Source: Roseovarius sp.
GTDB taxonomy: Bacteria > Pseudomonadota > Alphaproteobacteria > Rhodobacterales > Rhodobacteraceae
DNA: 64,000 nucleotides
Assembly (NCBI GenBank): GCA_027493545.1
Contig: JAOSKR010000003.1
Coordinates: forward strand, 677,360 to 741,359
Direction: 5' to 3'
Positions 40,085-49,360 of the stretch are shown here, piece after piece (within the stretch, counting starts at the first letter, position 1; the number at the start of each line of letters is the position of its first letter). A program made the position numbers and the translations under genes. Below the pieces are notes generated by a model that had not been told where the DNA came from, ran no database searches, and worked only from the letters and a program-made list of their open reading frames with translations.

Positions 40085-40746
40085 GCGTGGTATTTCTCCC
40101 AGTAGGAGCGGCCTGCGTCAGTCAGGAATGGACGAACAAGGATCTGAAGCCCGCCGCGGATATATTCATCCATCGTGTACCTGCTGCCGAAATGCCAGTA
40201 TTTCAAAGCCCACCCATGGCAGAAATGGATGTACTGGTAGACCATGAGGTCGGTATTCAGTTCGGTGATCAATCCCGATTCGATCGCGTCGGCAAGTGGC
40301 GCATGAAAAAACTGGTTCGTCTCTTCCTCGAGTTTCTGCAGTACCTGTCTTTTTTCCTTGGGCAGGGATCTGGAGGAACGGTAGGCCAGAACGGTCGCAT
40401 CCCGGGCTTCGTCATTGATCTGGCAATAGGACGTTATCGTTGCGCAAAGACGATCCAGGGGGTGACGCGTTGTTGAAACCCTTTTGGGGATCTCTTCGAT
40501 GTATTTCCGCAAGACCACCTGAAGTGCGAAGAACAAAAGCTCTTCCTTGTCCTTGAAGTACTGATAGATGAAGCCTTGCGAGAAACCCGCATCGCGCGCA
40601 ATGTCTTGAATGGTAGTCTTGTAATAACCTTTTTCCGAAAACTGGGTAATCGCGCTGCGTACGATCAGCTCGCGGCGGCGTTTCACGAGTTTGGGGTTGC
40701 TGACGGACGAACTCAACTGGTCGTCTACGTTATCGGGATAAACCAA
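40081..40746 (-). CDS. TetR/AcrR family transcriptional regulator (probable local repressor)
   Basis: Protein of 221 residues. N-terminal helix-turn-helix: LIVRSAITQFSEKGYYKTTI, QDIARDAGFSQGFIYQYFKD and KEELLFFALQVV, with the usual YxYFKDKEEL. The C-terminal ligand-binding half is helical and resembles FadR/PaaR/BadR-type acyl-CoA responsive members only in general shape. As the only regulator inside the island, it is the natural candidate to bind the four AACTGA-N8-TCAGTT-type sites and be released by an acyl-CoA intermediate. That is inference from position. Confidence 0.88.
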   Translation of the reverse strand: MVYPDNVDDQLSSSVSNPKLVKRRRELIVRSAITQFSEKGYYKTTIQDIARDAGFSQGFIYQYFKDKEELLFFALQVVLRKYIEEIPKRVSTTRHPLDRLCATITSYCQINDEARDATVLAYRSSRSLPKEKRQVLQKLEEETNQFFHAPLADAIESGLITELNTDLMVYQYIHFCHGWALKYWHFGSRYTMDEYIRGGLQILVRPFLTDAGRSYWEKYHA

Positions 40747-41201
40747 AACAAACCCTTTCTATCGCTCATCACCCGTTCCAGCATGGTTACCGCGCTGGCA
40801 AGCGAGACTGAAACCGCTTTTATCCCGGTTTCTTCCTTCTATCAATGGATGTACTGGCATGGCCGGGTTCGCGTTCCTTGGACGTTGCGGTCGATTTCGC
40901 GACGGATTGATCGAGCGGGCCGCGCAGCGCGGGCGTTTTCCCCGCGCTGCGGGTGCCGCGAGGGCGGCAAAGCAGCGAACGGCCTCGGACCCCTGATGTT
41001 TCACGGCCAATTCGAGCGAGCCGTTGATCGAGCAGCCGGTATTGCTTTTGCGGACCCGTACGCGGACCTCGTTCACCCAGAACGAGGTGAGGCGCCGAGC
41101 CGGAAATGCCGGGGGTCGGAAATCGAGATCCGTCACTCCCGAACAGGGTCGTTCTTCCACCATCGTCTTCTCCGTTCATGCGTCCGGGTTCGCTTGCCGC
41201 C
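40747..41201. other. Interval between tetR and the second acyl-CoA dehydrogenase
   Basis: 455 bp upstream of tetR and downstream of the 41.2-44.0 kb operon. No frame looks like a real gene. It should contain the tetR promoter, but I see no copy of the island operator in it. Confidence 0.5.
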
Positions 41202-42332
41202 CTAGAGGTGGCGCGCAATCACCAGTTTCTGAATGTCGTTCGTGCCTTCATAGATCCGGGTGACAATCGCGTCGCGCAGCAGTTTCTCGACGGGATAGTC
41301 GGTCAGGTATCCATAACCCGCAAGGGTCTGGATGGCGTCCGAACACACGCGCTCGGCATTGTCCGAGGCAACCAGCTTGGCCATGCAGGCCTCTTTCAGG
41401 CAGGGCTGGCCGTGGTCGTAGAGCGAGGCTGCCCGGAGATAGAGCTGGCGTCCTGCCTCTACCCGCGTGGCCATTTCAGACAGGCGGAACTGCACTGCCT
41501 GGTGTTCAAAGATCGGCTTGCCAAAGACCACTCGCTCGCGGGCATAGCTCACCGCGTGATCGAGCGCTGCCTGCGCGATTCCCACCGCCACGGCGGCGAT
41601 GCCGATACGCCCGCCTTCGAGATTTCCAAGTGCGATGCGCAACCCGTCATCCTCGACCCCCAGCAGGTTTTCAGCGGGCACCCGCAGGTTTTCCAGTGCG
41701 ATCTGGCAGGTGTCCGAACTGCGTTGCCCCAGCTTCTTCTCCTTGCGCACGACCGAATATCCGGGCGTATCGGCGGGTACCAGAAAGGCGGAAATACCCT
41801 TGTTGCCCTTGTCGGGTGAGGTCGACGCGAAGATCAGCGCGATATCGCCGTGCTGGCCGGTTGTGATGAACTGTTTCACGCCGTTGAGGATGTAGTCGCC
41901 GTTCGAGTCCCTGACCGCCCGGGTCTTTGGATTGCCGGCATCCGAACCGCCTCCCGGTTCGGTCAGCAAGAAGGCCGACAGCTTCTCGCCGCGGGCCAGT
42001 GGCTTCAGGAATTTCTCCTTCTGCGCATCCGTGCCGTACTTGACGATCGGCATGCAGCCCACGCAATTGTGGCCGCTCATGATCGTGGCCAGGCCGGCAT
42101 CCCCATAGGCGATCTCTTCCAGCGCAATGGCAAGCGCGGTGTAGGACGCGCCGGTGCCATCCCACTCTTCGGGCACGGTTACGCCCATCAGGCCAAGCTC
42201 GCCCAGCAACGATACGATCTCGCTCGGGAACTCGTCCTTTTCGTCCCATTCCCGTGCGCGTGGAACCACCTGTTCGCGTGCGAACCGGTGTGCGGTTTCC
42301 TGGATCAGGGTTTCGGTTTCTGTGAGTGGCAT
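41202..42332 (-). CDS. Acyl-CoA dehydrogenase
   Basis: Protein of 376 residues, intact. [60 protein letters not shown] (FAD/substrate), [60 protein letters not shown] and the catalytic-Glu segment [20 protein letters not shown]. The length and motifs fit short-chain/branched acyl-CoA dehydrogenases. The ATG at 42332 is preferred over in-frame ATGs at 42383 and 42344, which add non-conserved residues. It is third in a minus-strand operon SDR, enoyl-CoA hydratase, dehydrogenase. Confidence 0.9.
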   Translation of the reverse strand: MPLTETETLIQETAHRFAREQVVPRAREWDEKDEFPSEIVSLLGELGLMGVTVPEEWDGTGASYTALAIALEEIAYGDAGLATIMSGHNCVGCMPIVKYGTDAQKEKFLKPLARGEKLSAFLLTEPGGGSDAGNPKTRAVRDSNGDYILNGVKQFITTGQHGDIALIFASTSPDKGNKGISAFLVPADTPGYSVVRKEKKLGQRSSDTCQIALENLRVPAENLLGVEDDGLRIALGNLEGGRIGIAAVAVGIAQAALDHAVSYARERVVFGKPIFEHQAVQFRLSEMATRVEAGRQLYLRAASLYDHGQPCLKEACMAKLVASDNAERVCSDAIQTLAGYGYLTDYPVEKLLRDAIVTRIYEGTNDIQKLVIARHL

Positions 42333-42396
42333 GTGGCAAACCATCAGGATAAATCCGGACCGCGGCGCCAAACTGGCGGCCACGGCCCGGGAGCAT

Positions 42397-43218
42397 TCAG
42401 TTCCCTTCGAAGACCGGGCGCTCTTTGGCGGCGAAGGCTTCGTAGGCGCGGCGGAAGTCCTGGGTCTGCATGCAGATCGCCTGGGCCTCGGCCTCGATCT
42501 CGAGCGCTTCCTCGATGGACACGTTCCACTCCTGGCTGAGGCATTTCTTGGTCATGGCATGGGCAAAAGTCGGTGCGTCCCTGGTCAGCTTCGACGCGAT
42601 CTTCTGCGCATGGGTCAAGACTTCGCCCGCTGGCAGAAGGGCGTTGTAAAAGCCCCAGTCGGCGCCTTCCTGTGCCGTCATCGCGCGACCGAGGTAAAGC
42701 AGTTCCGATGCCCGGCCCTGGCCGATGATCCGCGGCAGGATCGCGCAGGCACCCATGTCGCAGCCCGCCAGGCCGACGCGGGTAAAGAGGAAGGCGGTTG
42801 TGCAATCATCGGAGCCATAGCGCAGGTCGCTGGCCATGGCGATGATCGCTCCGGCCCCGGCGCATACGCCCTCGACCGCCGCGATGACAGGCTGAGGGCA
42901 GGCGCGCATTTCGCTGACCAGCGCGCCGGTCATGCGGGTGAATTTCAGCAGATCCGGCATCGCCATCCCGGTCAGCGGCCCGATGATTTCATGCACGTCC
43001 CCGCCGGAACAGAAGTTGCCGCCCGCGCCGGTAATCACGACGGTTTTCACGTCGTTCACATAGCGGAACTTGTGAAACGTGTCGCGCAACTCGGCATAGC
43101 TTTCGAACGTCAGGGGATTCTTGCGCTCGGGTCGGTTGAGCGTGATGGTGGCGATGCCGTCCTGGACCTCGAGCTTGAAGTGCTCGGGTTTGAAGTCTTT
43201 GGCTTGAAGCTCGTACAT
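42397..43218 (-). CDS. Enoyl-CoA hydratase/isomerase (crotonase) family protein
   Basis: Protein of 273 residues, intact. [40 protein letters not shown] (oxyanion-hole region), [40 protein letters not shown] and [20 protein letters not shown]. The pair GGDVHE and GCDMG marks a crotonase subgroup that I associate with aromatic and 2-aminobenzoyl-CoA type clusters, but the reaction (hydration or ring hydrolysis) is not fixed by sequence. It lies between the BadH-like SDR (28-base gap) and the acyl-CoA dehydrogenase. Confidence 0.88.
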   Translation of the reverse strand: MYELQAKDFKPEHFKLEVQDGIATITLNRPERKNPLTFESYAELRDTFHKFRYVNDVKTVVITGAGGNFCSGGDVHEIIGPLTGMAMPDLLKFTRMTGALVSEMRACPQPVIAAVEGVCAGAGAIIAMASDLRYGSDDCTTAFLFTRVGLAGCDMGACAILPRIIGQGRASELLYLGRAMTAQEGADWGFYNALLPAGEVLTHAQKIASKLTRDAPTFAHAMTKKCLSQEWNVSIEEALEIEAEAQAICMQTQDFRRAYEAFAAKERPVFEGN

Positions 43219-43246
43219 GTTCGGAATTCCTTTTGGGTGTGTCTGG

Positions 43247-43993
43247 TTAACCGGCCATCGTCAGGCCGCCGCTGACGCTCAGGACCTGACCGGTCACGAA
43301 TCCGGCTTCGGGCCGGGAGAAGTAGAAGATGGCATCGGCGATTTCCTCGGGCTTGCCGAGGCGGCGCAGCGGGGTCACCCGGATGAAGGCTTCCTGGATC
43401 CGTTCAGGGACAGCCGCCATCAGCGGCGTGTCGGTCGGGCCCGGGCAGACGCAGTTGACGGTTATCTGGAAGCGGGCCATCTCGCGCGCCAGCGACTTGG
43501 AAAAGGCGATGATGCCGCCCTTGGCACCCGAATAGACGGTTTCCCCCATCGAGCCGACGCGGCCGGCATCGCTGGCCACGGTGATGATCCGGCCTTCGTT
43601 GCGCTCGATCATCTCGTCGAGGAATGTCCGGATGACCATGATCGGGCCATAGAAATTGATGTCGACAACCTGCTTCCAGAACTCGGGCGTGTTCTCGACG
43701 AAGGGCTGGGTCTTGCCCCAGCCGGCCACACTGACCACCGTGGTGATCTTGCCGGCCCATTCCAGCGCCTTTTTCTTGGCGGCGTCGATCGAAGCCTGGT
43801 CGCACACATCCATCCCGATGAACAGCGCGTCGCAGCCTTCGTCACGCAAAGCCTGGGCCGCGGCTTCGCCCGCTGCCGAGTTGATGTCGGTCAGAATGGT
43901 TTTCGCGCCGGAACGCGCGAAGATTCTGGCGGTTGCAAGTCCGATCCCGGACGCGGCGCCGGTGATCAGCGCAGTTTGTTCTCCAGCTTTCAT
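43247..43993 (-). CDS. BadH-like short-chain dehydrogenase (second copy)
   Basis: Protein of 248 residues, intact. [20 protein letters not shown] (NAD motif), [13 protein letters not shown] (an AGW motif as in the 38.6-kb SDR), catalytic [20 protein letters not shown] and ending [17 protein letters not shown]. The segments GRVGSxGExVYxxxKGG and LSVSGGLTM are close to BadH. It is the first gene of the minus-strand operon (43993 to 41202); an operator pattern at 44078-44097 lies 85 bases upstream. With the first copy it may act on two hydroxyacyl-CoA stereoisomers or ring positions. Confidence 0.87.
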   Translation of the reverse strand: MKAGEQTALITGAASGIGLATARIFARSGAKTILTDINSAAGEAAAQALRDEGCDALFIGMDVCDQASIDAAKKKALEWAGKITTVVSVAGWGKTQPFVENTPEFWKQVVDINFYGPIMVIRTFLDEMIERNEGRIITVASDAGRVGSMGETVYSGAKGGIIAFSKSLAREMARFQITVNCVCPGPTDTPLMAAVPERIQEAFIRVTPLRRLGKPEEIADAIFYFSRPEAGFVTGQVLSVSGGLTMAG

Positions 43994-44077
43994 GGTCTCT
44001 CCAGATCTGTTCGGCATGCGTATGCCCGGTTTTCGTCCCCCTGAGGAAACCTCAATTTTTCGGCGGTGTCGAGAGCA

Positions 44078-44097
44078 AACTGACGGAATGTTCAGTT
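44078..44097. promoter_or_regulatory. Operator site 2 (AACTGA-N8-TCAGTT)
   Basis: Perfect six-base arms across eight bases, the clearest of the four sites. It lies in the 344-bp divergent region between the SDR/ECH/ACAD operon (minus) and the crotonase gene at 44338 (plus). Confidence 0.6.
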
Positions 44098-44292
44098 CAC
44101 ATGTTGTTGCGCCGCGCTTGAGCCGATGCCTCACCCTGGTGCGCTGCCAATGTTCATCACCGACCTGAATTCGCCAATATGTTAAATAGTAAAGAGAATT
44201 ATTGGTCGTGACAGGCCGGAGTCGTGTGAAGCTGCCGTGTGGCGGTATCCGCACGATGGAGGGCTTCGTTTGAGGACTTGACTACTTCAGAA

Positions 44293-44312
44293 TACTGAAT
44301 CATTCTTCACTG
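44293..44312. promoter_or_regulatory. Operator site 3 (TACTGA-N8-TCACTG)
   Basis: Imperfect copy of the same pattern, 25 bases upstream of the crotonase start. It overlaps the expected -10 position 17 bases after a TTGACT (44278-44283). Confidence 0.5.
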
Positions 44313-44337
44313 AACGACAGCGAGGGGGAGCGGGTGC

Positions 44338-45096
44338 ATGATCAGCACGCAAATCCGTGACGGATACGCAGAGGTGACGCTGAACGCGGCGCCCGCGAAC
44401 GCATTTGACGAAAACCTCCTGGCCGCGCTCGATGAAGCCTTTGAACAATTCAGGGCGGCCGGTTGCACCGTGGTGATGTTCGAAAGCGGGCTTCCGATTT
44501 TTTCTGCCGGTGCCAACCTGAAGGTGATGGCAAATGCCGTGAAAACCGCAGCCGGTGTCGAGAAGATGCTTGGTATGGTGCGCGGAATGCACGCCTTCTT
44601 TGACCGGCTCGAGGCCTCGCCGTTCATCATCGTCGCGAAGATCAGGGGTGCCGCGGTCGGAGGCGGGTGCGAATTTGCCCCGGCCTGCGATTTCAGGTTT
44701 GGCTCGGACAAGGCCTCGATCGGGTTGCCCGAGGTAAAGCTGGGCCTGGTCCCCGGGGCGGGAGGCACCCAAAGATTGCCGCGGCTGATCGGCGAAGCCG
44801 CCGCGCGGCGGCTGATTCTCACCGGACAGGTTCTTTCCGCGCAAGCGGCGCTGGAGCACGGAATACTGGATGGCGTCTTTAAGGACGACGATCTGGATGA
44901 TGCGGTCAGATCAAGATGCGAAACGCTTGTCGGATTGCCGGCGCATTCGCTCGTTGCGGCCAAGCGCTGCATTCTGGCGTCGCGCAAGGGTTTCGAGGCC
45001 GGCGCGGCTCAGGAGCTCGCGGAAACGGGGAAGCTCTTCAACGACCCCGTCACACATGATCTGGTGGACAATTTCCTGCAAGGGGCAGGTGGCTGA
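44338..45096 (+). CDS. Enoyl-CoA hydratase (crotonase) family protein, BadK-like
   Basis: Protein of 252 residues, intact. YAEVTLNAAPANAFDENLLA, MFESGLPIFSAGANLKVMAN, VAKIRGAAVGGGCEFAPACD and FRFGSDKASIGLPEVKLGLV with PGAGGTQRLPRLIGEAAARR; the CEFAPACD and LPEVKLGLVPGAGGTQRL glutamates are those of a true hydratase. Probable role: hydration of a 2-enoyl-CoA, such as cyclohexene-carboxyl-CoA if the pathway is alicyclic. It starts the plus-strand run of ligase, SDR and FabA-like genes and has an operator site over its promoter. Confidence 0.88.
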   Translation: MISTQIRDGYAEVTLNAAPANAFDENLLAALDEAFEQFRAAGCTVVMFESGLPIFSAGANLKVMANAVKTAAGVEKMLGMVRGMHAFFDRLEASPFIIVAKIRGAAVGGGCEFAPACDFRFGSDKASIGLPEVKLGLVPGAGGTQRLPRLIGEAAARRLILTGQVLSAQAALEHGILDGVFKDDDLDDAVRSRCETLVGLPAHSLVAAKRCILASRKGFEAGAAQELAETGKLFNDPVTHDLVDNFLQGAGG

Positions 45097-45305
45097 ACAG
45101 CAAATGTCAAGGACCGGCGCATCCCGAGGGCTCGGAGCCTGCTGTTCCATCGCTCCGCGCGGCAAGCCGTGGCCGGCAAGGGCGGTCTCCGTCGCGCCAT
45201 CGTCAATCCGACGGATTTCAACAGGTCTTCGCCATCGGGAGAGGTGACAGGGTGTGCTCGTTTCGCGATGTTCACGACAGGAAAGCAAGGCAGAGGTGCT
45301 GGTGA

Positions 45306-46937
45306 ATGGAATTTGATGCGGTCCTTATCGAGCCACGCCTCAAGGAAATGACCGAAAAGGGGTTCTGGCATGACCGGACCCCGAACGATTTCTTTGACCA
45401 GTGTCTGGCCAGGACACCGGACAAGCTGGCCGTTGCGTCGATCAAGGTTGAAACCGGCGCACGGACGAACCTGACCTATCGTGAGCTTGACCGGCTGGCA
45501 CGGCGCGCGGCCGTGGGCCTGACCCGGCTGGGTGTGGTTTCGGGCGACGTGGTCACCTGCCAGCTGCCAAACGGCTGGGAGTTCGTGGTCACCTATCTGG
45601 CCTGTACGCGCGTGGGGGCGGTCTTCAATCCGGTAATGCACATTTTCCGCGAGCGGGAACTTGGCTTCATCCTCGCGCATGGCGAAAGCAAGGTGTTCGT
45701 CGTGCCGGCTCGGTTCCGCGGCTTCGACCATGCGGCAATGGCCGGGGAATTGCAGGCGAAGATGCCGAACCTCGAACACACGGTGGTGGTTGACGGCGAG
45801 GGAGAAAATTCGTTCGACGCACTTCTTCTCGATCCGGGTTTCGATGATGTCGAGTTCACCGAAACCCGGCGCGGCCCGAACGAAGTGTGCGAGCTCATCT
45901 ATACCTCCGGCACGACAGGCGAACCCAAGGGCGTCATGCATACGGCGAACACGATCCACGCCAACCTCATCCCGTTCGCCGAACGGCTTCGCCTCGGCGA
46001 AAGCGACGTGTTCCTGATGGCCTCGCCGATGGGGCATCAGACAGGCTTTGCCTATGGCCTGGTCCTGTCCATCCAGACAAACGCCAGCACCATCCTGATG
46101 GATAACTGGGACAAGAACATCGCCGCCCGGTTGATCGCATCGGACGGGGTGACGTTCACCATGGCCTCTACTCCGTTTTTGATGGATCTCACGGCGGCAG
46201 TCGAGGAAACCGGCGCGGACACCTCGTCGCTACGCGTTTTCCTGTGCTCCGGAACGACCATCCCGGGGCCGGTGGTCGATCGGGCACAAAAGAGCCTGGG
46301 CGCCAGCGTCATATCGGCGTGGGGGATGAGCGAAAACGGTGCCGTCACGATGATCTTTCCCGACGATCCGCCAGACCGGGCGGTGACCACCGACGGCTGT
46401 CCTTTGCCCGGCGTCGAGATCGAGATCCGCGACGAGACCGGCAACCCGGTTGGCCCGGATACCGAGGGCGATCTGTTCCTGCGCTCGTGTTCGAACTTCG
46501 GCGGCTATCTGAAGCGCCCGCATCTCAACGATGTCGACGAGAACGGCTGGTTCAACACCGGCGACCGCGCAATGCTGAACGCAGAGGGTTATATTCGCGT
46601 CTGTGGCCGGTCCAAGGACATCATCATCCGCGGAGCCGAGAACATTCCCGTGGTCGAGGTCGAGGCGATCCTGATCAAGCACCCTGCAATCGCAACGGTG
46701 GCGGTCGTCGGCTATCCCGATGAGCGTCTGGGCGAGCGCGCCTGTGCCTTTGTCACCCTGACCCCGGGCAAGGCGTTTTCGTTCGAGGAGATGAAGACTT
46801 ATCTCGCCGAGCAGAAACTGGCAAAGCAGTACTGGCCCGAACGGTTGGAAATCCGCGAGGCGTTGCCATCGACGGCATCCGGCAAGATTCAGAAGTTTGT
46901 CTTGCGCAAGATGCTGACAGAGGAAGCGGGCCAGTGA
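45306..46937 (+). CDS. AMP-forming acyl-CoA ligase, AliA-like (cyclohexanecarboxylate-CoA ligase family)
   Basis: Protein of 543 residues, intact. Opens MEFDAVLIEPRLKEMTEKGF; AMP-binding motif LIYTSGTTGEPKGVMHTANT; MASPMGHQTGFAYGLVLSIQ; ISAWGMSENGAVTMIFPDDP; GWFNTGDRAMLNAEGYIRVC; GRSKDIIIRGAENIPVVEVE; and the catalytic lysine region LPSTASGKIQKFVLRKM. The N-terminus, PNxWEFxxxYLACxRxGAVxNPxMHIFRERELxF core and overall length agree with AliA, which activates cyclohexanecarboxylate; related alicyclic or aromatic acids are possible. This is the entry enzyme of the island and the best clue to its substrate class. Confidence 0.87.
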   Translation: MEFDAVLIEPRLKEMTEKGFWHDRTPNDFFDQCLARTPDKLAVASIKVETGARTNLTYRELDRLARRAAVGLTRLGVVSGDVVTCQLPNGWEFVVTYLACTRVGAVFNPVMHIFRERELGFILAHGESKVFVVPARFRGFDHAAMAGELQAKMPNLEHTVVVDGEGENSFDALLLDPGFDDVEFTETRRGPNEVCELIYTSGTTGEPKGVMHTANTIHANLIPFAERLRLGESDVFLMASPMGHQTGFAYGLVLSIQTNASTILMDNWDKNIAARLIASDGVTFTMASTPFLMDLTAAVEETGADTSSLRVFLCSGTTIPGPVVDRAQKSLGASVISAWGMSENGAVTMIFPDDPPDRAVTTDGCPLPGVEIEIRDETGNPVGPDTEGDLFLRSCSNFGGYLKRPHLNDVDENGWFNTGDRAMLNAEGYIRVCGRSKDIIIRGAENIPVVEVEAILIKHPAIATVAVVGYPDERLGERACAFVTLTPGKAFSFEEMKTYLAEQKLAKQYWPERLEIREALPSTASGKIQKFVLRKMLTEEAGQ

Positions 46938-47106
46938 CCGGCCACACGGGTGCAGATGCCGCTGAAGCCGGCGGTGACGGACCTGTGGCATCGGCCAGGG
47001 CGGGCGGGATTCCGGCCGATGCCTGGCCGGGGCTGGCGCTCACCGGTATTCCGCGCGCTGCGGATCTGTGGCCCCGTCTTGCAACCTGCAATTCATGGGC
47101 CTGAAA

Positions 47107-47877
47107 ATGACGCCAACGCGATTTGATATTTCCGGCCGCACGGCCCTTGTCACCGGCGCCTCGTCGGGGCTTGGCAACCACTTTGCAAGGGTACTCGCCG
47201 CAGCTGGCGCCAATGTGGTGGCGGTGGCTCGGCGCGCCGACAGGCTGGAGCGACTGGTCGGGGAAATCCATGCCTCGGGCGGTCAGGCCATGGCACTGAC
47301 GCTGGATGTGGCTGACACGCCGGGAATGGACGCGGTGCTCGATGCCGCGACCGAGCGTTTCGGCGGTGTCGACATCCTGATCAACAATGCCGGGATCACC
47401 TATGAAGGGCACAGCCTCGACATGACCGGCGATCAGCTGGACCGCATCCTCGACATCAACGTCAAGTCGATCTGGCATCTGTCGGCAAAGGTTGCCCGGC
47501 GGCTGATCGCGCGCGGCGCGCGGGGCAATATTGTCAACATCGCCTCGATCTGCGCGATGAACGCGGCACCGGCCCTGTCGCTCTATGCGATCTCGAAAGC
47601 GGCGGTACTCCAGTTGACCAAATCGCAGGCGCTGGATTTCCGGGCCAGCGATATCCGCGTCAATGCGATCTGTCCGGGTTATTTCAGAACGGAAATGAAC
47701 GCCGATTTTTTTGACACGGACGCCGGGAAAAAACTGATCGGGCGGCTCCCGCCCGGGCGGTTGGGCGAATATCATGAGCTCGATGGCGCGCTTCTGCTTC
47801 TGGCCTCGGATGCCGCGAGCTTCATGACCGGGGCGGCGATACCGGTCGATGGTGGGCATACCGCGCAATTGGCATAG
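47107..47877 (+). CDS. Short-chain dehydrogenase/reductase
   Basis: Protein of 256 residues. FDISGRTALVTGASSGLGNH (NAD(P) motif), DILINNAGITYEGHS, NIASICAMNAAPALSLYAIS with Lys following (Ser...YxxxK) and ending FMTGAAIPVDGGHTAQL. A general 3-oxoacyl/3-hydroxyacyl-CoA type SDR, unlike the two BadH-like copies. Starts at 47068 (GTG) and 47095 (ATG) are also open; 47107 is chosen because the conserved start MxPTRFDxxG follows. It is 169 bases after the ligase and probably in the same transcript. Confidence 0.85.
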   Translation: MTPTRFDISGRTALVTGASSGLGNHFARVLAAAGANVVAVARRADRLERLVGEIHASGGQAMALTLDVADTPGMDAVLDAATERFGGVDILINNAGITYEGHSLDMTGDQLDRILDINVKSIWHLSAKVARRLIARGARGNIVNIASICAMNAAPALSLYAISKAAVLQLTKSQALDFRASDIRVNAICPGYFRTEMNADFFDTDAGKKLIGRLPPGRLGEYHELDGALLLLASDAASFMTGAAIPVDGGHTAQLA

Positions 47878-47907
47878 CCCATGTCGCATCAGACCGGTTT
47901 TCTCCCG

Positions 47908-47926
47908 CCCCGGGCTCGACCCGGGG
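47908..47926. repeat. REP-like GC palindrome
   Basis: CCCCGGG-CTCGA-CCCGGGG, a perfect seven-base palindrome 31 bases after the SDR stop. This motif is often repeated in alphaproteobacterial intergenic regions; only one full copy is seen here. It could form a transcript-end hairpin but lacks a T-run. Confidence 0.45.
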
Positions 47927-48096
47927 CCTCACCACCCTGCAAGAGGGCCCTGCCGTTGCATCGGCGCCAGCAAGACGACACGGCCATCAGGCCGGCGCGG
48001 AAAATTCGGGTCACGCGCTGATTTCAGGCGGGGCATTTCTTTTCGTGTTGCAGAGAGCCCGGAGACAGTTCGATACCATCAATAGGACAGCCAACC

Positions 48097-48639
48097 ATGC
48101 CAGAATTCCCCAACTCCTTTGGAAAGGAGGACCTTTTGAAATGCGCCAGGGGCGAGTTGTTCGGCCCCGGAAATGCACAGCTTCCCGAGCCTCCGATGCT
48201 GATGATGGATCGCATCACCGATATCAGCGATGATGGCGGAACAGCCGGTGTCGGCCACGTCACCGCCGAGCTGGACCTGCATCCGGACCTCTGGTTCTTT
48301 CCTTGCCACTTTCCCGGCAATCCGGTCATGCCAGGATGCCTGATGCTCGACGGGCTGTGGCAGTTGGCCGGGTTCAATCTGGGCTGGCGGGGCTGGAAGG
48401 GCCTGGGAATGGCGATGGGTGCAGGCGAGGTCAAACTGTCCGGAATGGTCCAGCCCCAAAAGGAGCTGCTGACCTATCATGTTGATTTTCTCCGGGTGAT
48501 AGATCGGCGCCTGAAACTTGGTATCGCGGATGGAAGGGTTGAAGCGGACGGCGAAACTGTTTGTCAGGTCAAGGGCATGCGGGTCGGCCTCGCGCCGTCT
48601 GTCAGCAAGACCCGGGGTCGGGTCTCATCCGGAACATGA
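48097..48639 (+). CDS. FabA-like 3-hydroxyacyl-(ACP/CoA) dehydratase
   Basis: Protein of 180 residues with the FabA hot-dog fold: EDLLKCARGELFGPGNAQLP, EPPMLMMDRITDISDDGGTA, LWFFPCHFPGNPVMPGCLML (catalytic His) and DGLWQLAGFNLGWRGWKGLG, then GMVQPQKELLTYHVDFLRVI. FabA normally makes 3-decenoyl-ACP for unsaturated fatty acids, paired with FabB. Here no FabB is adjacent and the gene ends the catabolic run. It may be a duplicated copy recruited as a dehydratase, or an ordinary FabA displaced into the island. Confidence 0.85.
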   Translation: MPEFPNSFGKEDLLKCARGELFGPGNAQLPEPPMLMMDRITDISDDGGTAGVGHVTAELDLHPDLWFFPCHFPGNPVMPGCLMLDGLWQLAGFNLGWRGWKGLGMAMGAGEVKLSGMVQPQKELLTYHVDFLRVIDRRLKLGIADGRVEADGETVCQVKGMRVGLAPSVSKTRGRVSSGT

Positions 48640-49360
48640 CGACGGCGACGAGACCGCGTGCCAAACCGAAAACCTTCGGTGGACGTGTCATGGCGGGTGG
48701 CAACGTGTTGCCAGTATTTGAGCCGCAGAAAGCCGTTCTCGATCTTGGGGTGCTCTTGATGGCGGGCTTCGTCGTGTGGACCCGGGTTCTTGGGTGCCTT
48801 TTTCTTGCGCGCTATCCGCGCCGGGACACGCGGCTTGCATTTCGTCTGATCTCCTCGTCGCGATGCGCCTTGCAAGACCAGATTTCCCTATGAACCGTCC
48901 CCGGTTTTTGGGGAGGGCAGGTCACTGTATCAGAACGATATGCTGAAACACCTGTTCCGCCATTGCTGAGCGACCACCCACCTGGACCGCCCTCGGGCTC
49001 TCCGGCTTCGGTGTGTCGCCAACCGGGGCGTCGAGCCCGAAGTAATCGAATCCCGGCGTATAAAACTGTTGACGAACAAATATGAATGAACCATCATTCA
49101 GTTTGAGGGATGCGCACGGGACAGTGCCATTATCAAGACGAGAAAGGTGCCCGGGAGGTCAGGATTCGTTTGATCTCTCCCCAGGGTTGAGGGCGGGGAA
49201 ATCGGGCACGGATGTGGCTGACGTGGAGGCGTCGAAGGCGGCGTGGCCGCCATGTCCAATGGGTTGGAAAAGGGTCCGAAGGGGGAAGGCTGGTGAGTTA
49301 TTTCCGGGTTGCAAAACGACGCGCGGGCATCGCCGGGCGGCGAGCGTGCGGGAGAGCGGC
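48640..49360. other. 721-bp interval upstream of the liv transporter operon
   Basis: No convincing gene; weak frames at 48560-48890 have no recognisable motif. The right part holds the liv promoter region (TTGACG at 49069-49074) and an operator site at 49084-49103. The leader of nearly 260 bases between that site and livH is unexplained. Confidence 0.5.
49084..49103. promoter_or_regulatory. Operator site 4 (GAATGA-N8-TCAGTT) at the liv promoter
   Basis: Read on the other strand it is AACTGA-N8-TCATTC, matching the island pattern. A nested symmetric core, TGAATGA-ACCA-TCATTCA (49083-49100), is a perfect seven-base inverted repeat. It overlaps the expected -10 region after TTGACG. Confidence 0.55.

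Noticed and set aside
40576..41205. Plus-strand frame of 209 codons opposite tetR and its upstream region
   Set aside because: Its first part is antisense to the clear TetR HTH coding sequence and the rest has no motif; a shadow frame.
48561..48893. Frames on both strands after the fabA-like gene
   Set aside because: Low-complexity composition with no domain, no ribosome site and no neighbour link; treated as non-coding.
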